A stretch of 64,000 bases of DNA from Rachycentron canadum (taxonomy: Eukaryota; Chordata; Actinopteri; Carangiformes; Rachycentridae), in the NCBI GenBank assembly GCA_038496675.1, contig CM076669.1:16172125-16236124 (forward strand). The letters run 5' to 3'. Of the stretch, positions 46,746 to 58,995 are shown in pieces (the first letter of the stretch is position 1; each line of letters begins with the position of its first letter). A program made the translations under genes and the position numbers. A model generated the notes under the pieces. The model was not told the DNA's origin. It made no database searches and saw only the letters and a program-made list of their open reading frames with translations.

Positions 46746-48919
46746 ATTATATGGATCTGGTGAATTCCTGCACCTGGCTAAAGGCTAACACACTAATCTA
46801 GGTAGTTAGTCACATTAGGTCTCCAATCTAATTCCTATTTTTTCTATACTAGTCTCTTTATTCCCCCTCAAGCCTCTATATCATCTCATTCCATAAAGAG
46901 TTCAATTAGGGAGGGAGAAAAAAAAACACTTAAACCAAACAAGCTATCTAACTGCTGCCTCACTTAGTAAACTCATCCCTGGGCCAATAACAAGCTAATA
47001 CTTTCACACAGTTCATTCAAAAGAGTCTCACTGACTCCTGTTTCTTTGACTGTTGAGCAATTTAGACTTCAAAGAAAGTTAAATAAAGGTGAATGGTGCA
47101 ACACAACTGGTAAGCTAGTAGCTAGCTTCCTCCATTTCTTCCCTTAAAGGGCAACATGTCAAAATAATATGTTAATGGTCAGCAGAACAATTAAACCAAA
47201 TTCATGTCTAATGATTTGTTTTTAAATAGGTTCATATCAAATATCTGTCAGAGTTCAACCTGACCAAAAGAAAGGTTGCGAAATAGACATCTAATATATT
47301 CTAATTAAAACAGCAACGAATGGCTAAAACACAAATAGGTAAAGCCTGAATGCTATTGTATGTTGGTAACCTCAGGGTTCAGTTTAAAATCAATTGTCAT
47401 ACATCTTGTGTTAATGGGGGACTGGCAGCAGAAGGTAGATGTGCTTCTCTGTGTGTTAACATGCTATTGCCTACGTGCAAGCACACATTCCCACTGTACG
47501 TTATTATGGGCTAATCTCAGCCATATCTGAGCACTTGTGGTGTTTATAAGCGATATCACAGTTAGATATGGGCAGGTGTGATTTCTTCTACCTTTAGAGT
47601 CATTTCCTTTCTTTTATTGCTGGTAACATCAACAACAGATAAAATCACAGAGTGCAAATTAGGACGGAAAATTGAATAGGCCTATAACCACCTGCACAAA
47701 ACAAACAGACTTTCAGAGAAACACATGGCAGACTAAACTCCCCATACCTTCCTCAGTCTATTCAGTGAGTGGTATTCAAAAAAGTTAAATAAGTTATTTT
47801 AGGATATCCAATATGAACGCAAACCCACTTGTGCTTTTTTTTCATTTATATTAACACAAACCAATGAATATTTTAAGAGACACCAGTTGTGTTTAAAGCA
47901 GCCTTTATTTATTTGGAGACTTGGGGGCAGTAGAACATGCTGAAAACACAAGACATGCGTGTTAGGGTTATTACATGTCTAACAGTCATGGAGCATTTTT
48001 AATCAGATTTTTCAGTCACTTTATATGTGTTTCTGTTTTGGTTTCTACCAATGCCTGAGGGAATTACCTAACTCCTGGAGGGAAACTCCTAAATACACCA
48101 TAATTACTAGAAAGTTGGGAACTCTATTTAGTATTTAGCATAAAGTAAATATTTATCAGCCAAAACATTGAGCCAAAATATGCTAAAAAGTTCTGTAGAG
48201 CTGAGGGGATGGGATGAGGGAGCTCAGTAATGATTGGCTGTGGATTCAGCCTTTATATTGCCTTCAATGTAGTCAATACAAATATATTGATTTGTGCAGT
48301 TTAAAGGACTTTTGACTCATTAACTTTATCATCTTCATTAATCATTAAACATGCTGCATTCATTAACTGATAGAAAAAAATTACTAATTAGTTTTCTTTT
48401 GCTTCTCACATGTTTTTACAATAATTGACTACATGCCCTAAATTTGCATTCGCTCTCTGACAGGACAGATTTACATCCCCTAAAGTGGACCCTGCAGTCC
48501 TCAAGGAGACAGATGTCTCACTTACAAACGCAAATTCTTCAAATGTCTGAAAGGAAACCTGTCAGTCTCCCCTTAACTCAGCCCAATTCGTCTTGTTAAC
48601 TGACTTCACAAAGAGAGCGGTGACTTTGTGACAGCACAGCAGCTCTTACTGTTCTCCGGTGTTGATGAATGAGACGGAAAACGAATGATAAATGCCCTGC
48701 TTCACACTGCAAATAGACACCACATGTGCTTTCAATTCAATCTGCTCTGCTCTCGTGAGTCACAGGAAGAAAAGTGAGTGCGTGTGTGTTTGAGTGTGTG
48801 TGCATGTTTGCACAAACACAAAAGAGCCTTTGTCACCCTAAGGCACCACAGGTGAATGACATCATCCGCCCTACTGTGGGACTGCAGAGAGTAGAGATTA
48901 GAAGTGTGTGTTTGTTGTT
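46746..48919. other. Unassigned AT-rich sequence
   Basis: No gene or recognised repeat. Confidence 0.35.
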
Positions 48920-48945
48920 TTGTGTGTGTGTGTGTGTGTGTGTGT
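48920..48945. repeat. (GT)n microsatellite
   Basis: Thirteen TG units. Confidence 0.95.
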
Positions 48946-49424
48946 CATTCGCTATCATTTTTCCCATGAGAAAAAGGTAAAGTCACATCCACAGTCACCA
49001 TAAATGAGAAGGTCTCTGGTTATAATCACATCATCTATTCAGGTAAAATGAAAGGAGTGACCACATGCACAATGTTCACAACACAAACATGTGACCTCAT
49101 ACATGTTGCAGCAGCGGGTTGTGTTACACACTGTAAGTCCAGCTCCAAGTAGAAAAACACAATTTCCTGCTGGCAGCAAATAAATATAAATATAATGAAA
49201 AAGAGGAAAGTGGTTTTGATGCAACTACTCAGTACTGTGATTTCCAAAACAGTTTTTACATTTTAGGCTAATTCAGTTATTTCCTGAGAATTAAATGAGG
49301 AGTTTGAGATTGAGATGTCTGTGCACTACTATAATAATTCAGTTTAATTTAATGTTAGCATAAACTGACAACCCATCTTTTCCAGTGTTCTGAAGTGTAT
49401 CCAAAAGAAGACGTATTTTAAGTT

Positions 49425-49545
49425 TTAAGAAACAAAAACCATCTCAGTGTAGTTTTCCATCTCTTCTCTCAGGCTGAGCTCTGGAGCTCTGGGAACAACA
49501 GGTACAGTCAGCCAATGAGAGGAGAGGATCTGAGCCTGTCTTGAG
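49425..49545 (-). repeat. MITE family 1 fragment
   Basis: Starts AGTTTTAAGAAACAAAAACC and continues to GTCAGCCAATGAGAGGAGAG, matching the start of the reverse-oriented copy at 54751. Confidence 0.75.
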
Positions 49546-51726
49546 CTGGGCTTGAAGCTGACACAAACTTCCTGAAATCCTGATGGTGTTTGAAGAATAT
49601 AACCTCACAGTTGTACTATTTAAATGACATTAATCATATCACTCAAATGCATGATAGCACCACGGTCAGTGTTTACTCAGTTAAGCCACTGCTTCTGTCC
49701 TTCATGTACATGTGACACCATGACACATGACTTGAACTGTTCAGCTATTGTATCACACACACCACACTAACACACACTATTACACACACGGCCTTTGTGA
49801 GTACATCAGGATTATTTCTGTAAGTACATGTGGTAACACACATAATCAGATTAAACAAAATAAAAGTGATAGTGTTCACAGTTAGGAAATTATAAAACAC
49901 ACACAACCTTTTTACCTTTTTGTCCATTGGTTTAAAAGTTAAACCACCAACTTGAAAAACCTATAGAAACAAGACTCAGGTTTATATTGTTGTAATGGTG
50001 CAGAAGTTTTTATTATTATTGCATCTTACATTCAAAATACACAGCCCATATGGGTGAGACAGCAATTCATACAAACCAAATACAGAATCAAATGGATATA
50101 TTTTCATAAATAATACGACAAAATGTAAAAGATTAACAAAATATAATAAAAGCATTTTTCATCATTTACATAATCACATTCAATCCCTGAGTAGAGCTGA
50201 AGGAACCGGCAGAACTGGATGAATTCTCTGCCCCTTCCACAACATCATCTTTTGATTGTTACTATGCAGAATTCATGAGTACAGCTTTGAACACGTCACA
50301 ATTACACAACCAGTCCAGCTTGAGCATCATCAGAATATTTCATGTATTATAGTTTCCAGAGAACCATGACCTATGACCTATGACTGAGAACCTTCACAGA
50401 CCTCATGTATTGTAGTTTTGTTCGAGCCATCCAACAGTGACACCACACACACACCACATGCTCCAGTGATGGGTTTTCCAGCTTTGTCACAGTAACCTAG
50501 TTATGTTTACTTAGTCAGATAAGCTGGTGACAGTGTTTACATGCCAACTGAAATGATCGGTATGTTGCCTTAGTCACATTACAGTAAAAACATTAGCATG
50601 CATGCTAATGTACTGAACAGCACAATGTAGACGGTCTGTGCAGAGCAGTGATGTGGTTCAGTGAAGCTCCTGATGACAACAGCAGCTGTTGCTCTCCTCT
50701 CTGACTCCCTGCAGCCTGTAACTCAGCAGGAGTCACACTGATCTCACATCAAAGGCTGCCCTGACACACACTTTAATCTACTGTATAGGATTCCTTAGTG
50801 TGACCTCTGCCCAGCCTGCTTTTAAAACCTGCTGTATACATTCATTCTTTTTTCAGTCGTTGTCATGGCTCTAATCGTTGTGTAAAACCAGACACAAGTG
50901 AGAGAAGGATTGGATCTACAAATTAGGCTACATTTCATTAACACAGACAGGTTTCAAGTGCAAAAGCACTTTGCCCCAGTTCCCTCCTTATTTTTAGGAG
51001 CTCAAAATGCCCCCACACCTGGTAAGGAGATAATATCCTCCATTTTTAGGAGCAAACATGCATTAGCAGTTTGAAATGTTTAGTCCCTCTCATTGAAAAG
51101 TTCATGCTTTCAAATCCTCTGCAGACCTCAACACAAATCACTCAATGTGACGAACTGTTGAAGAGACAAGATAACAGCTGAGGAGGATTCAAGCAAAGTG
51201 GGAGACAAATTAACCAGCAACGGAAGTCAAAAGTCTGTCAAAAGCAGCAGATTAATGGGAGGAAAGCCACTCACCTCTGGCCAAGACCTGCTGAACTGGC
51301 TTTATTGAGAGCTTCCAGACCTTTAAATTTCTGGTTGACAGCTGTGTACAATCCACAGCACATTCAGTTCCCACACGGGTGAAGACAGCTACCTTTCCTC
51401 AGGCAGCAGTGACATGCTTTCAATTTATGTTTTAAATTTTAGTGTTTATGCAACACTGTGTTTGCTACATGTGCTACTGTTCATACACTGCATCCGGGTC
51501 ACTGAGTGCTCTCATTTGAGTCACTGAGTTTTGTATGTAAACTAGTAAACTTGCCAGTCAGGTGAATGTTAATGGTAGTAATAAAATTTACAAAACAATG
51601 GTAATGGTGGTTTTAGCATAAACCCACTGAACTGAAAAATAAATAAGTTGATGTGACTGACACACTTGTCACTGTCAAAATTGTATTGTATATATTTGTA
51701 TATATTTCATCATTTCATGGTATTTT
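49546..51726. other. Unassigned sequence
   Basis: No exon candidate; mostly AT-rich unique-looking DNA. Confidence 0.35.
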
Positions 51727-51940
51727 AAAGGTCCCATACAGTCTAAAGGTAGAAGTCTATGTGTTCCTTGATCATAAATCAGGTTCTATATTGATCCTGT
51801 GAAAGTATCAAAGGTCTCAGTCCACAGAGAAACACTCACAGCCTGTTTTCAGAAACAGCCTTAAAACCAGCCTCAGGACTTCTGGGACTTTGTGATGTCA
51901 CAACAAAGCAGTCAGAGGCTCAGATCCTCTCTTCCGATTA
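51727..51940 (+). repeat. MITE family 1, left half
   Basis: Begins TTAAAGGTCCCATACAGTCT and stops after GTCACAACAAAGCAGTCA, joining an inner block (AGGCTCAGATCCTCTCTTC). Confidence 0.8.
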
Positions 51941-53449
51941 TTATTTAATAAATTAAATTTATAAATTTAACTCATTTTGCTTAATTCCAAGATGGAAAAC
52001 TCCTAAAATACTACAAGAAAATACATTTTTATCTCTTTTATCTAGAAAACGTTTTAAAATTTGTACAAAAAAAAATCACAAATTCAATCACAAAAAATAC
52101 TTTAAGATGATTATTTACATATAAATGTGTGTGTTTCATATAAATTTGTTTAAATGTGTCTTAAGTCTTTTTTTTTGCAGACGAGAGATTAGTTGTATTT
52201 TGTTTTAATGCAAATAATAAAAACTGTTTTTTTGAAAATTGTTGCCATATAAATTAAATGTTAAATGGTTACTCATGCAGAATTCATTGTTACTCTTGTT
52301 GTATATATACTATGGCAGCCGGGGGAGTGAGGGGGTGAATGGTGTCACACTTGACCACACAACACTGAAACCAAACAACACGTGTCACAGCAGCAGTACG
52401 TGTGTGCTGTTTTTGTCTTGATGGATAATCACAGGTGATAAACACAGTTCCTTTCTTTCACCCTCATCCCCCACAGACTGTACCTATTGTACTATATCTG
52501 CACCCAGAAGTCACTGGGGCTGCGGCGTACCTGCAGCGACTGCACCAAGACAGGGATAGAAACAACAACGGGTGGTTTGTAAAGTGGCAGACAAGCGGAA
52601 CGATGAGGAGGATAAGACACAGAAACCAAAGGGAACTCGCATCCAACCTGGTGACAGAGGAGCCACACAGGATAACTTGTCCATTTCTAAACAATGATGT
52701 GTGCACATGCGGCTTGTTGCTAGATTGTTGCTGTGCTGGCATGAGTGTTAAGCACCCCTTAGGGAGTTTATTGTTCCAAAACACTATCCTAATAAAAGTG
52801 GGGGGGGTCTATTAAAAGAACAAGGGGAGTTTTCAGTGTGATGTAACTGCCTTTTCAAACAGAGCACTTCCATTTTAAATGCTAAAATCAGCAGATGAGG
52901 TGTGTGCAGTCTGTTTGGAGGTGTATTTCTGCCTGGGTCACGCAGTGCTGAGGGAATGAGTCCAAAATAATGCAACACTTATTTAACACAGTAACTATGA
53001 TGGGGGAAAGAAAGAAGAGAAAATAAAATAGATATGAAGTCAGCGTCACACTGCAGCTGATCAAGTCATTTTGTATAAAGGCTGCAGTTTGAATGAAGTC
53101 CTGATGTAAAATGAATTAATTGTATTGCAAGAAAAAAGACGCATTACATACAAAGTAATAGTGTATGACAGAAGCAGTATCTGGAAATTTCACTCAACAT
53201 AGGAATAATACAATTATACAATATCAACAGTGTTTGCAACACAGCAGTGACACATTCATACAGCTGTAGAGACCTTGGTCAGGATACAAAAAACAAGAAG
53301 TAAATAAAGCTGGACTTGAGAACAAGAAGATGTGTATGATTGTTTGACCTTGACAGAGGTTTATGTGCTCTGATGAGTGTCTTATCAGCAGTAAAAAACA
53401 AAGAGAAGAAATGTTTTGCTCACTCTCAGATTGCCAGTAATGGTAATTT
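51941..53449. other. Unassigned sequence
   Basis: A 126-codon forward frame at 52435-52815, open also in reverse over 52464-52784, has no domain I recognise. A poly-G run lies at 52800-52807. AT-rich at 51940-52270. Confidence 0.35.
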
Positions 53450-53625
53450 GACACATACTTCATAATAACCTCCACCAAGGAAGTCATGTTTTTACCTGTG
53501 TCTGTTTGTTTGTCAGCAAGATTACACAAAAGGAACAATACCAATTTGCACCTTTAATGCTGGAGGGGTGGTCCAGAAAGGAGCCCATCACATTTGGTGC
53601 TAATCCAAGTTATTTAAACTGAATT
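53450..53625 (+). repeat. Fish SINE-like repeat fragment
   Basis: AACCTCCACCAAGGAAGTCA, GTCTGTTTGTTTGTCAGCAA, GATTACACAAAAGGAACAAT, TGCTGGAGGGGTGGTCCAGA and CACATTTGGTGCTAAT are the usual ordered blocks of a very common teleost repeat. Confidence 0.65.
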
Positions 53626-53751
53626 AAAAATGTTTTTCTCTGAAGTCTGGTGTATGGTGTTTGACCTCTCGTAGTGCCCCTCTCATTGTATATTTATTTT
53701 ATTATTTATTGTTTCAATAAAAAAAATCAGCTTTCAACACTATTTTCTTTG

Positions 53752-53831
53752 ACTATTAGAATATGAAATATATTCATCAAATATATGAGATGAAATATGG
53801 ATGTAATATAATATATGTAACCAAAACTCAT
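53752..53831 (+). repeat. 80-bp direct repeat, left copy
   Basis: Begins ACTATTAGAATATGAAATAT and ends ACCAAAACTCAT. Identical over 80 bp to 54069-54148. The pair brackets a 241-bp copied insert. Confidence 0.95.
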
Positions 53832-54071
53832 TGCTAACAAGTCAGCCACATCAGTTTAAAGGTCCCATATAGTCTAAAGGTAGATTATAAAGCACAGCCT
53901 GTTTTCAGAAACTGAGCTTTAACCAGTCGTCAGATCTTCTGGACCTTTGTGATGTCACAACAACGCAGCCATTGACCTCAGCCCCGCCCACCTGGAGCCC
54001 CCATACAACCTTGCAGGATTTGGCTTCTCTGAGTGTTTACCTGAAATCTTATATATTTTTATTGGATCACT
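53831..54071 (+). repeat. Copied segment: left flank and left part of a family-1 MITE
   Basis: 241 bp differing from 57000-57240 at only one base that I can find (AACAACGCAGCC here, AACAAAGCAGCC there). It includes about 24 bp of flank lying before the MITE start and stops inside the MITE without its right end. It was therefore copied as DNA, not moved by the element's own termini. Confidence 0.85.
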
Positions 54072-54148
54072 ATTAGAATATGAAATATATTCATCAAATA
54101 TATGAGATGAAATATGGATGTAATATAATATATGTAACCAAAACTCAT
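54069..54148 (+). repeat. 80-bp direct repeat, right copy
   Basis: Exact duplicate of 53752-53831, immediately after the copied insert; overlaps the insert end by a few bases of shared microhomology (ACT). Confidence 0.95.
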
Positions 54149-54750
54149 ACAACAAAAAGACAATAACTGTATAACAACAATTACTGGTGACAATAAAGAT
54201 ATTGTGTATTTTTATTCTCGGTCATTCCCAGACAGAAAAAACGGCTCCACCTGGTAGCCCAGCGTCCTGACTGTGGGCAAGGAACAGTATGCTCTCTCCT
54301 CTCTGCAGAGTCAATCACCAAACCACAACCACCACTGAGGCAGAACAAGTGAATAACACAGTGTGATGATATGGAAGACACAGGCTTTGGTTCTCCCTGA
54401 GAGGGTTTTGGCTCAACTTTAAGTGAAACCACTGACTTGGCTGTGTTTCAGAGCTCACTCGTTGCAATTAATCCTCCCTGGTGTTACAAAAACCAACTGT
54501 GACTCCTAAAGTGAGGGAGGGTGAAAACACCACGGCTGCAGCAGAGCTCTAGGTTCACCCTCTGACTTCTAACGTGCACGTAAATTCTCCTGTACAAGCC
54601 TGTAGTGATGATGAAGTGGTGATGAAAGTTACTGTCATTTAGCTGCAAGAATAGAACCTCATGATGTGAAAAGTCTCTCACTAGTTACATGACTAAACCC
54701 AAGACCCAAAACCCAAGAGCTTCTTGGGTATCTTAAGTATTAATCTTAAG
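54149..54750. other. Unassigned sequence
   Basis: Nothing recognised. Confidence 0.35.
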
Positions 54751-55275
54751 TATTGATCTCCATTTGAAGATATATTTGTAGTTTTAAGAACCAAAAACCA
54801 TCTCTGTGCAGTTTTACATCTCCTCTCTGGTAGCTCTGGTAACAACAGGTCAGTCAGCCTGGAGGATCTCAGCCTCTCTTCTGATTGGCTGATAAAAATA
54901 TAACGGACTTAAATAAATACTAAAAAACTCAGAGAGCTCTAGTAGCAACAGTTCCAGTAATATGGTTCCCCTCCCCTCTGATTGGCTGACTGTTTTCTGA
55001 GTGATCCAATAAAAATATAGCAGATTTCAGTTACATACTCAGAGAAACCAAATCCTGAAAGGTTGCCTGGTGGGTCCAGGTGGGTTGGACTTGGGGGTGT
55101 GGCTGAGGGTGGTGACTGCTTTTTTGTGACATCCAAAGTCCCAGAAGTCCTGACGGCTGGTTTTAAGGCTCAGTTTCTGAAAACAGGCTGTGAGCATTTC
55201 TCTGTGACTGAGACCTTTGATACTTTAACTGTATTAATATAGAACCTAGACCTGCTTTATAATCAAAATATAAAA
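54751..55275 (-). repeat. MITE family 1, long rearranged copy
   Basis: Reverse-oriented, from TTGATCTCCATTTGAAGATA to ATATAGAACCTAGACCTGCT. The central module (TCTGATTGGCTGA followed by AAAAATATA) occurs twice, at about 54880-54903 and 54977-55019, so this copy is a fusion or carries an internal duplication. Confidence 0.8.
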
Positions 55276-56999
55276 TATGGCTGCTTTAAGCTGTTATGGC
55301 TAACTTATAAACAAAAAGTTGCTCTATTCATTGATCAATTTACCTACAGAATTTTAAAGGAAATATCACAAATACAGTATAAATGCTTTTGCCAATACAA
55401 TATGGAATGAAGTGTCTGTACTTAAACCTCCTCCTCTTCTGTTCTTCTTCATATGGTAAATTCTTGTATCATTCATCTGAGGCAGGCCGGACAGGAAAGC
55501 ACTTTCACTGACACAGAACCAGACAGGAGCGTCTGTCACCTTGGCAGACCAGTGGTCCATTAGCTATTTGAGCGATACGGCCCAGACGTATCGCAGACTG
55601 TTGGAGGGAGCAGCCTCTATTGACTCTGAGTGAGAGGGGGAAATGAAGCCAGACGTGTGACTGTGGCCCTCTTCCACAGACACCGCACTCCTCCACTAAC
55701 TTTAATCAAAGCTGTCAGAGGAGCCTCAGCTGTTACACAACACTTATATAAGCAAAGGCAATAAGGGGCAGCATGGAGATGCATAGGTTTTGAATTCAGA
55801 CATAACTCCCATGAGGACAATTAAAACCAAACCCGTGTTAGTGCTTCTGCTATACAAAACTATACAATAACATATCAGGAAGGCTTTCAAGTACCATCTC
55901 AACAGATTTAGCTCCATTTCTTTTTTACTTCGGCCAAGACGAGACAACTGTTTCCCACTGCCTCCAGTCTTTGTGTTAAGCAAGGCTAATCATGCTTTGA
56001 CTGAGTTAGTTGTTCCTTACTTACTGCTTATATCTGGACAATTAGTGAAATGTTGATTACAATAATTCCTGGTGTATTTAACATCACTGCCATAAACATA
56101 TACACACTACAGTATATACATGTCTTCATGCAACAGAGCTCTGCAGCTGCTGCTTCTCTCATTTCAGCAGTAAACTTCACTGGGGGTCAAAGAGGTGACA
56201 TTGTCTCAGAGTGGCAGGGGCAAAATAATCCCAGAGCCACCGCCAAGCTCCTTGATCCTCTGGGCCAGTCAGACAGGAAGTGTTTTAATCAAGGCTTCCT
56301 GTTCTGCTTTGTTTTGTCTGGGGGAGAGGGGGTCAGAGGAGAGAGTAATGCATCTAGCAGCTGCTGCAGGAGGCTCAGTGTCTTGGCTGGACAAGAACAT
56401 TTCAGCAACTTGTGCAAAAGGAAAAGTTAAGGAGGACAAACTTTCTTTTGTTTTCACTATTTTCCAGGTAATTGAGATTTACCCAAACTGTAGCCTTTCA
56501 AACACAGAAACACCTTTAGTGTAAAAACCAAAGGACTTTAATGAAGTAGAAACTGTCAGCATATAATCTTAGTTTTCCATTTGATCGTTGTCTGCACTCA
56601 CACCATAATGTGGTATTGCTAATTTAAGTCAAAGATCTTCCTGAGTTAGGTGGTGTTGGAAACTTAAAGCAGCTAAAACAATATTTTTTAAATAGCAATA
56701 TATTATATGTGATGTGAGAGGAGTTGCTCGAGGTGATGAACATTGTTGAGTTGTCTACTCTATAACTTAACTGTTTTGATTCACTCTCACATCATTGTTT
56801 TACTCACAGCAGACATCTGCTGTTTTCACTGAAATAGCTCTAAAAGATCACTCTACATATTCTGCTCAGCTCCAAACAGCAGACAGACACAGTTAGAGAC
56901 CATCTTATGAACAAGGTGGATCGATGAGCAGCTTAAGAGACAGATATTTCCTACAGGAGGTTTTGCTCTGTAAGTCTGAAAGTATGATTAAGCAATTGT
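55276..56999. other. Unassigned sequence
   Basis: Forward frames at 56050-56430 and 56195-56524 overlap in different phases; neither has splice support or a domain. Confidence 0.35.
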
Positions 57000-57364
57000 T
57001 TGCTAACAAGTCAGCCACATCAGTTTAAAGGTCCCATATAGTCTAAAGGTAGATTATAAAGCACAGCCTGTTTTCAGAAACTGAGCTTTAACCAGTCGTC
57101 AGATCTTCTGGACCTTTGTGATGTCACAACAAAGCAGCCATTGACCTCAGCCCCGCCCACCTGGAGCCCCCATACAACCTTGCAGGATTTGGCTTCTCTG
57201 AGTGTTTACCTGAAATCTTATATATTTTTATTGGATCACTCAGAAAACAGTCAGCCAATCACATGAGCGGGTCAGATCCTGTCTTCTGATTTGCAGACTG
57301 AGAGAAGCCTGAGATATCAACACTTCAAATAAACTCTGGAGAAGTTAAAATGTGGGACCTTTCA
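57000..57364 (+). repeat. MITE family 1 copy, source-like match of the 53831 insert
   Basis: The MITE itself starts near 57025 (TTAAAGGTCCCATATAGTCT) and ends with ATGTGGGACCTTT at about 57362. The 24 bp before it (TTGCTAACAAGTCAGCCACA and on) are also present at 53831. Confidence 0.85.
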
Positions 57365-58749
57365 TTAAATATGCTGACATGTTTTTCCTCTGCACCAAAG
57401 TGGCCAGAAAATCAGTTATTTAATGATGTAGTTCAGTGATGTAGTTAAAACATCCAGGGCAAGATGGAAGAGCTAGCAGGATATGCTAGATGCATGCTTA
57501 CTCTCTGCAGCACTGACTGGACACTGAAGTTAAGGGCCATAGAGGCCTTACTGGCTTTAATCCTTGAAGGATTGGATCATTTCACCTTTCACATTTCACT
57601 GTGTCTAAAATAGGATCTTAGCCATGCTAGCAGCTCCCTGGATGACAGTGTTAATCCCTCAGTCCACCACTTTGGTCCAGAAAGAAATATTTTGCTGTGA
57701 GGTTTTGTGCAGACTGTGAATTGAACTTATTTTGACTATCATGTCATTCCACTGGGCCCTCGTCGTTTTCCATTAGGTTTCTCTGTGGTTATTTCTTCAA
57801 CGCATTACCACAGTTAAACAAGCCCATTATCAGTAATAAACATCTCAACTCATGTGGCAAGACAAACTGAACAATAGACATATTGTTGACTGAGACATGA
57901 GCTCACTGAACAGCACATTTATCTCCATGAACCGGTTTTCTGCCACATGACACTCTGTTTCCTCATAACATTACAGCGACAGTAAAAGCATGCAGAGGGC
58001 CATTGCATTTATGTATAGCTTTCAGAGGTAAGTGCACTGAACACGCCAGACACTTCTGCTTTCACACAGCCCAAATCTCTGCAGCTCTGTCCAGTTTTAG
58101 ACAGTAAATATATTTTTACATATTCAAACAATTATGACCGGTTAAATGTCATAACTATTCACCCAAAAGTCCAGCTGCACTAGGTAATCCTCATTATTTG
58201 TTATAGACTCTTTTTGTAATGCACTCCCTAGCTACCCTCCGTATATCCTAGACCAGACATTTGTCACAATTAAATGTATAATCAACACTAAATCACTGAA
58301 GGAGCCGTAGTCTGCACCATTCAAAGGCCTGTGGCTGCACTGTGGACTTCTAAATGGGGCACATGCTGGACCTGAGGAAGAGGCTCCTCACTCAGTCCAA
58401 TTTAATTCACATTTCTATACATATCAGGTTTTGTGGCGTGTTGGAGATGTCTATACATTTTTTTTAAATAATGCAGTGCCTTTGGTTCCCTGACATTCTA
58501 TATATCCTCATCCATAAATATTCATGGTACCCAGAGGACGATTCCTTATGACTTTGGTGATCCCCTGTTGTTTCCTCCAGTCACAGAAGTGGGTCAAAGT
58601 AGTCAGTTATCACGGTAGATGTCTAATCGATAGTCGTGCAAAATATTCCATACAAATTCATGGCTTAAGATAATGAATCCTAAAGACTTTGGTTTTTCCT
58701 TTAGTGTTACTATGAGGTTCATATATATATGGATGATTATCAGTATATT
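57365..58749. other. Unassigned sequence
   Basis: No gene or recognised repeat. Confidence 0.35.
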
Positions 58750-58995
58750 GGTTTATGCCCAAACACCTGCAAATTCATGGACAGCTTCAGCTGTACTTTG
58801 TGTTTCACACTAATTAGAGCATGTAGACATGCTAAACTATGATGGTGAAGATGGCAAACATTATAATTATCTTTAACAACCAACCTGTCATGGTAACACT
58901 GAGCTGCATCGACACGTTAGCATTCTCACTGTATTCTCACTGTTAGCCGTTAGCTCAAAGCGCTGCTGTACCTAAACATGGCTGCTTTTGTGTCA
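58750..58995. repeat. Fish interspersed repeat (TTAGCATGCT-type)
   Basis: GGTGAAGATGGCAAACATTA, CACGTTAGCATTCTCACTGT, TTAGCCGTTAGCTCAAAGCG and CTGCTGTACCTAAACATGGC follow the block order of a common teleost repeat. Confidence 0.55.

Noticed and set aside
52435..52815. 126-codon forward frame
   Set aside because: Open on the opposite strand over nearly the same span, no splice context and no recognisable domain.
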